The notes under the pieces are model-generated. The model worked only from the letters and a program-made list of their open reading frames with translations, had not been told where the DNA came from and ran no database searches. The position numbers and the translations under genes were made by a program. Positions 54,917-56,517 of a stretch of 56,517 nt of DNA are shown here, one piece after another. The stretch's first letter is position 1. Every line of letters begins with the position of its first letter. Where the stretch lies: contig PAKT01000111.1 of the NCBI GenBank assembly GCA_002710725.1, forward strand, positions 1-56,517, given 5' to 3'. Source of the stretch: Spongiibacteraceae bacterium. GTDB taxonomy: Bacteria > Pseudomonadota > Gammaproteobacteria > Pseudomonadales > Spongiibacteraceae.

Positions 54917-55621
54917 ATGGCAAATCGCAGCATTCTGATTGTTGATGACGAAAGTGCAATCAGGGAAATGATACGTATCGGCCTCGAAATGGCCGGCTTC
55001 AAATGCATGGAGGCCGCAGACGCGCAGGACGCCTACGGCCAGATTCTCGATAATCGCCCCGACCTTATCCTGTTGGACTGGATGATGCCCAATACTTCCG
55101 GGCTGGAATTGTTGCGCCGATTGCGTCGCGACGACGTCAGCCGAAATATTCCTGTCATCATGCTCACCGCCAAGGATGACGAGGATAATCGCATTCAGGG
55201 CCTGGATGTTGGGGCTGACGATTATGTCACCAAGCCATTTTCATCGCGCGAGCTGCTGGCCCGGATCAAAGCCGTTCTGCGGCGCAGCGCCGACCCGGAA
55301 GATGGCGATGCGGTGGAGGTGAACGGATTGGTGCTCGACCCCGTCAGCCACCGGGTGTTCGCCGATTCCAAGCCGATTGATATGGGGCCGACCGAGTACA
55401 AACTGCTTAAGTTCTTCATGACTCACCAGGAGCGCGCATACAGTCGCGGTCAATTGCTTGACCAGGTCTGGGGCAGCAACGTTTATGTGGAAGAGCGCAC
55501 CGTTGATGTCCACATCCGGCGGCTGCGCAAGGCACTGGCGACGGATGCCCAGGATTACGGCATGCTGATCCAGACCGTTCGCGGCACCGGCTATCGATTT
55601 TCTGCGGCCGGGCTGGACTGA
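54917..55621 (+). CDS. phoB: Phosphate regulon response regulator PhoB
   Basis: A 234-residue OmpR-family regulator. The receiver domain (1-122) has ILIVDDESA, the phospho-acceptor D54 in LLDWMMPN, the conserved Thr/Lys in IMLTAKDD and VTKPF. The winged-helix DNA-binding domain (about 130-230) includes MGPTEYKLLKFFMTH and EERTVDVHIRRLRKAL. ATG 54917 gives MANRSILIVDD. Upstream in-frame codons from 54878 begin beside the -10 and are rejected. It is activated by PhoR and binds the repeats just upstream. phoR follows after 6 bp. Confidence 0.96.
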   Translation: MANRSILIVDDESAIREMIRIGLEMAGFKCMEAADAQDAYGQILDNRPDLILLDWMMPNTSGLELLRRLRRDDVSRNIPVIMLTAKDDEDNRIQGLDVGADDYVTKPFSSRELLARIKAVLRRSADPEDGDAVEVNGLVLDPVSHRVFADSKPIDMGPTEYKLLKFFMTHQERAYSRGQLLDQVWGSNVYVEERTVDVHIRRLRKALATDAQDYGMLIQTVRGTGYRFSAAGLD

Positions 55622-55627
55622 TAGCGG

Positions 55628-56517
55628 ATGCAGCGGCACGGGTGGAAAACCGAGCTCGCCCGCTTTGGCGCCTTGCTGGGAATTGCCGCCTTTTTTGGTC
55701 TGCTGCTCGATTTACTGCCCTGGTTTCTCTGTGGTTCCGCTATTGCCTATGCGCTGTGGTCGCTGAGCCAGCTGCGGGATCTGAATGAGTGGCTGCATGG
55801 CGGTGCCGGTCGGGATGAGCCGCCTGAAGCGGGGGGCTTGTGGGGCGAGGTGTTCGACACCCTGTCTCAAGTGCAGAAAGAAACCCTCAAGGTCAATGCC
55901 CGCCTGCAGGCCAATATCGACCACCTTCGAGCCTCGTTCTCCTCCATGGCGGACGCGGTCGTGATGCTCAGTCCAGACGGAGCTATCGAATGGTCGAATC
56001 AGGCGGCGCATACTTTGTTGGGTTTGCGTCACCCGGACGACACCGGTCGCCTGCTCGTTAATCTGGTGCGGACCCCTGAGTTTATCCGTTATTTTGACTC
56101 CGGCGATTACGATGAGCGCTTTCAGATGGCCTCGCCGGTTAACGCGCAGGTGCGTCTGAGCGTGTCGGTGTCTATCTTTGGTCGCGACAACCGCCTGTTG
56201 TTTGCCCGCGATATCTCCCGTACGGTGCAGCTTGAACAGATGCGCAAGGACTTTGTTGCCAATGTCTCCCACGAAATGCGCACTCCTCTGACGGTCATCA
56301 GCGGCTACCTGGAAATTCTCGGCAGCCAGGCGCAGGCGGGAACGCCGGAGGAGAGGGCAATTGGCCAGATGGCGGCACAGGCGCGGCGTATGCAGAGTCT
56401 GATACAGGATTTGATGACCCTGTCGCGACTTGAAGCCGTGCCCGCCGGCAAACAGCGCGATACATTTGCGCTGAGGTCTGTGATGGACACTCTTCGCGAG
56501 GAGATTATGGCAGCAGA
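55628..56517 (+). CDS. phoR: Phosphate regulon sensor kinase PhoR, N-terminal part (partial)
   Basis: About 296 codons are present, open to the window end. N-terminal hydrophobic segments (about 10-45, LLGIAAFFGLLLDLLPWFLCGSAIAYALW) are followed by a PAS-like domain (about 95-185, ADAVVMLSPDGAIEWSNQAA) and the HisKA domain with H215 in FVANVSHEMRTPLTVISGYLEIL. The ATPase domain lies beyond the window. PhoR phosphorylates PhoB when phosphate is low and acts on it with the Pst transporter. ATG 55628 follows phoB by 6 bp. Confidence 0.93.
   Translation, partial: MQRHGWKTELARFGALLGIAAFFGLLLDLLPWFLCGSAIAYALWSLSQLRDLNEWLHGGAGRDEPPEAGGLWGEVFDTLSQVQKETLKVNARLQANIDHLRASFSSMADAVVMLSPDGAIEWSNQAAHTLLGLRHPDDTGRLLVNLVRTPEFIRYFDSGDYDERFQMASPVNAQVRLSVSVSIFGRDNRLLFARDISRTVQLEQMRKDFVANVSHEMRTPLTVISGYLEILGSQAQAGTPEERAIGQMAAQARRMQSLIQDLMTLSRLEAVPAGKQRDTFALRSVMDTLREEIMAA

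Overview
The window looks like chromosomal DNA of a free-living, probably marine gammaproteobacterium. The gene order kdsA-eno-ftsB-ispD-ispF-truD-pcm-nlpD-rpoS-fdxA-mutS-recA is the Pseudomonas/Cellvibrionales order. The accessory genes (isoquinoline-oxidoreductase-type molybdoenzyme, DUF3604, cytochrome P450, paired acyl-CoA dehydrogenases) resemble those of oligotrophic marine Spongiibacteraceae-like bacteria. This placement is inferred from gene content only. Non-ATG starts, especially TTG, are frequent. I see no IS element, prophage, CRISPR array or rRNA.

Layout. (1) 1-11.95 kb is a conserved housekeeping block: the end of kdsA, eno, ftsB, ispD, ispF, truD, pcm, a DUF368/PopT lipid-carrier transporter, nlpD and rpoS on +; fdxA and mutS on -; recA on + behind a LexA box. 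surE, normally between truD and pcm, is missing, as are cinA and recX. (2) 11.98-29.8 kb is an accessory catabolic island: P450 and a lipocalin-like protein on -, a dihydrodipicolinate-reductase-like dehydrogenase, a secreted DUF3604 protein, two acyl-CoA dehydrogenases plus an acyl-CoA ligase, a LysR and an AraC regulator, an SDR, and an exported molybdenum hydroxylase with a dihaem cytochrome. Two 42-bp elements matching at 32 of 42 positions lie before the acyl-CoA dehydrogenase operon and between araC and the SDR, which suggests an AraC-type regulon. The substrate is unknown; a hydrophobic (steroid- or terpenoid-like) acid fits the gene set. (3) 29.8-35.3 kb holds a diguanylate cyclase, tal-terB, dusA, gltX and tRNA-Ala(GGC). 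(4) 35.4-40.3 kb holds two large paralogous PilZ-like proteins on - that bracket two bacterioferritin genes on +. One bacterioferritin has the haem ligand and the other the ferroxidase centre. The intergenic region before them carries strong inverted repeats and a Fur-like site. (5) 40.6-56.5 kb is again mostly housekeeping: pdxJ, a periplasmic cyclophilin, an SH3 protein, YciI, a membrane protein, a PHP nuclease, yciO, scpA-scpB-rluB, rmf, rlmKL, a cold-shock gene, ygiQ, NfeD-stomatin, and phoB-phoR behind four Pho-box repeats. phoR runs off the window.

The most interesting parts are the catabolic island with its shared operator, the bacterioferritin/PilZ-like cassette, and the structured 420-bp intergenic region inside that cassette.
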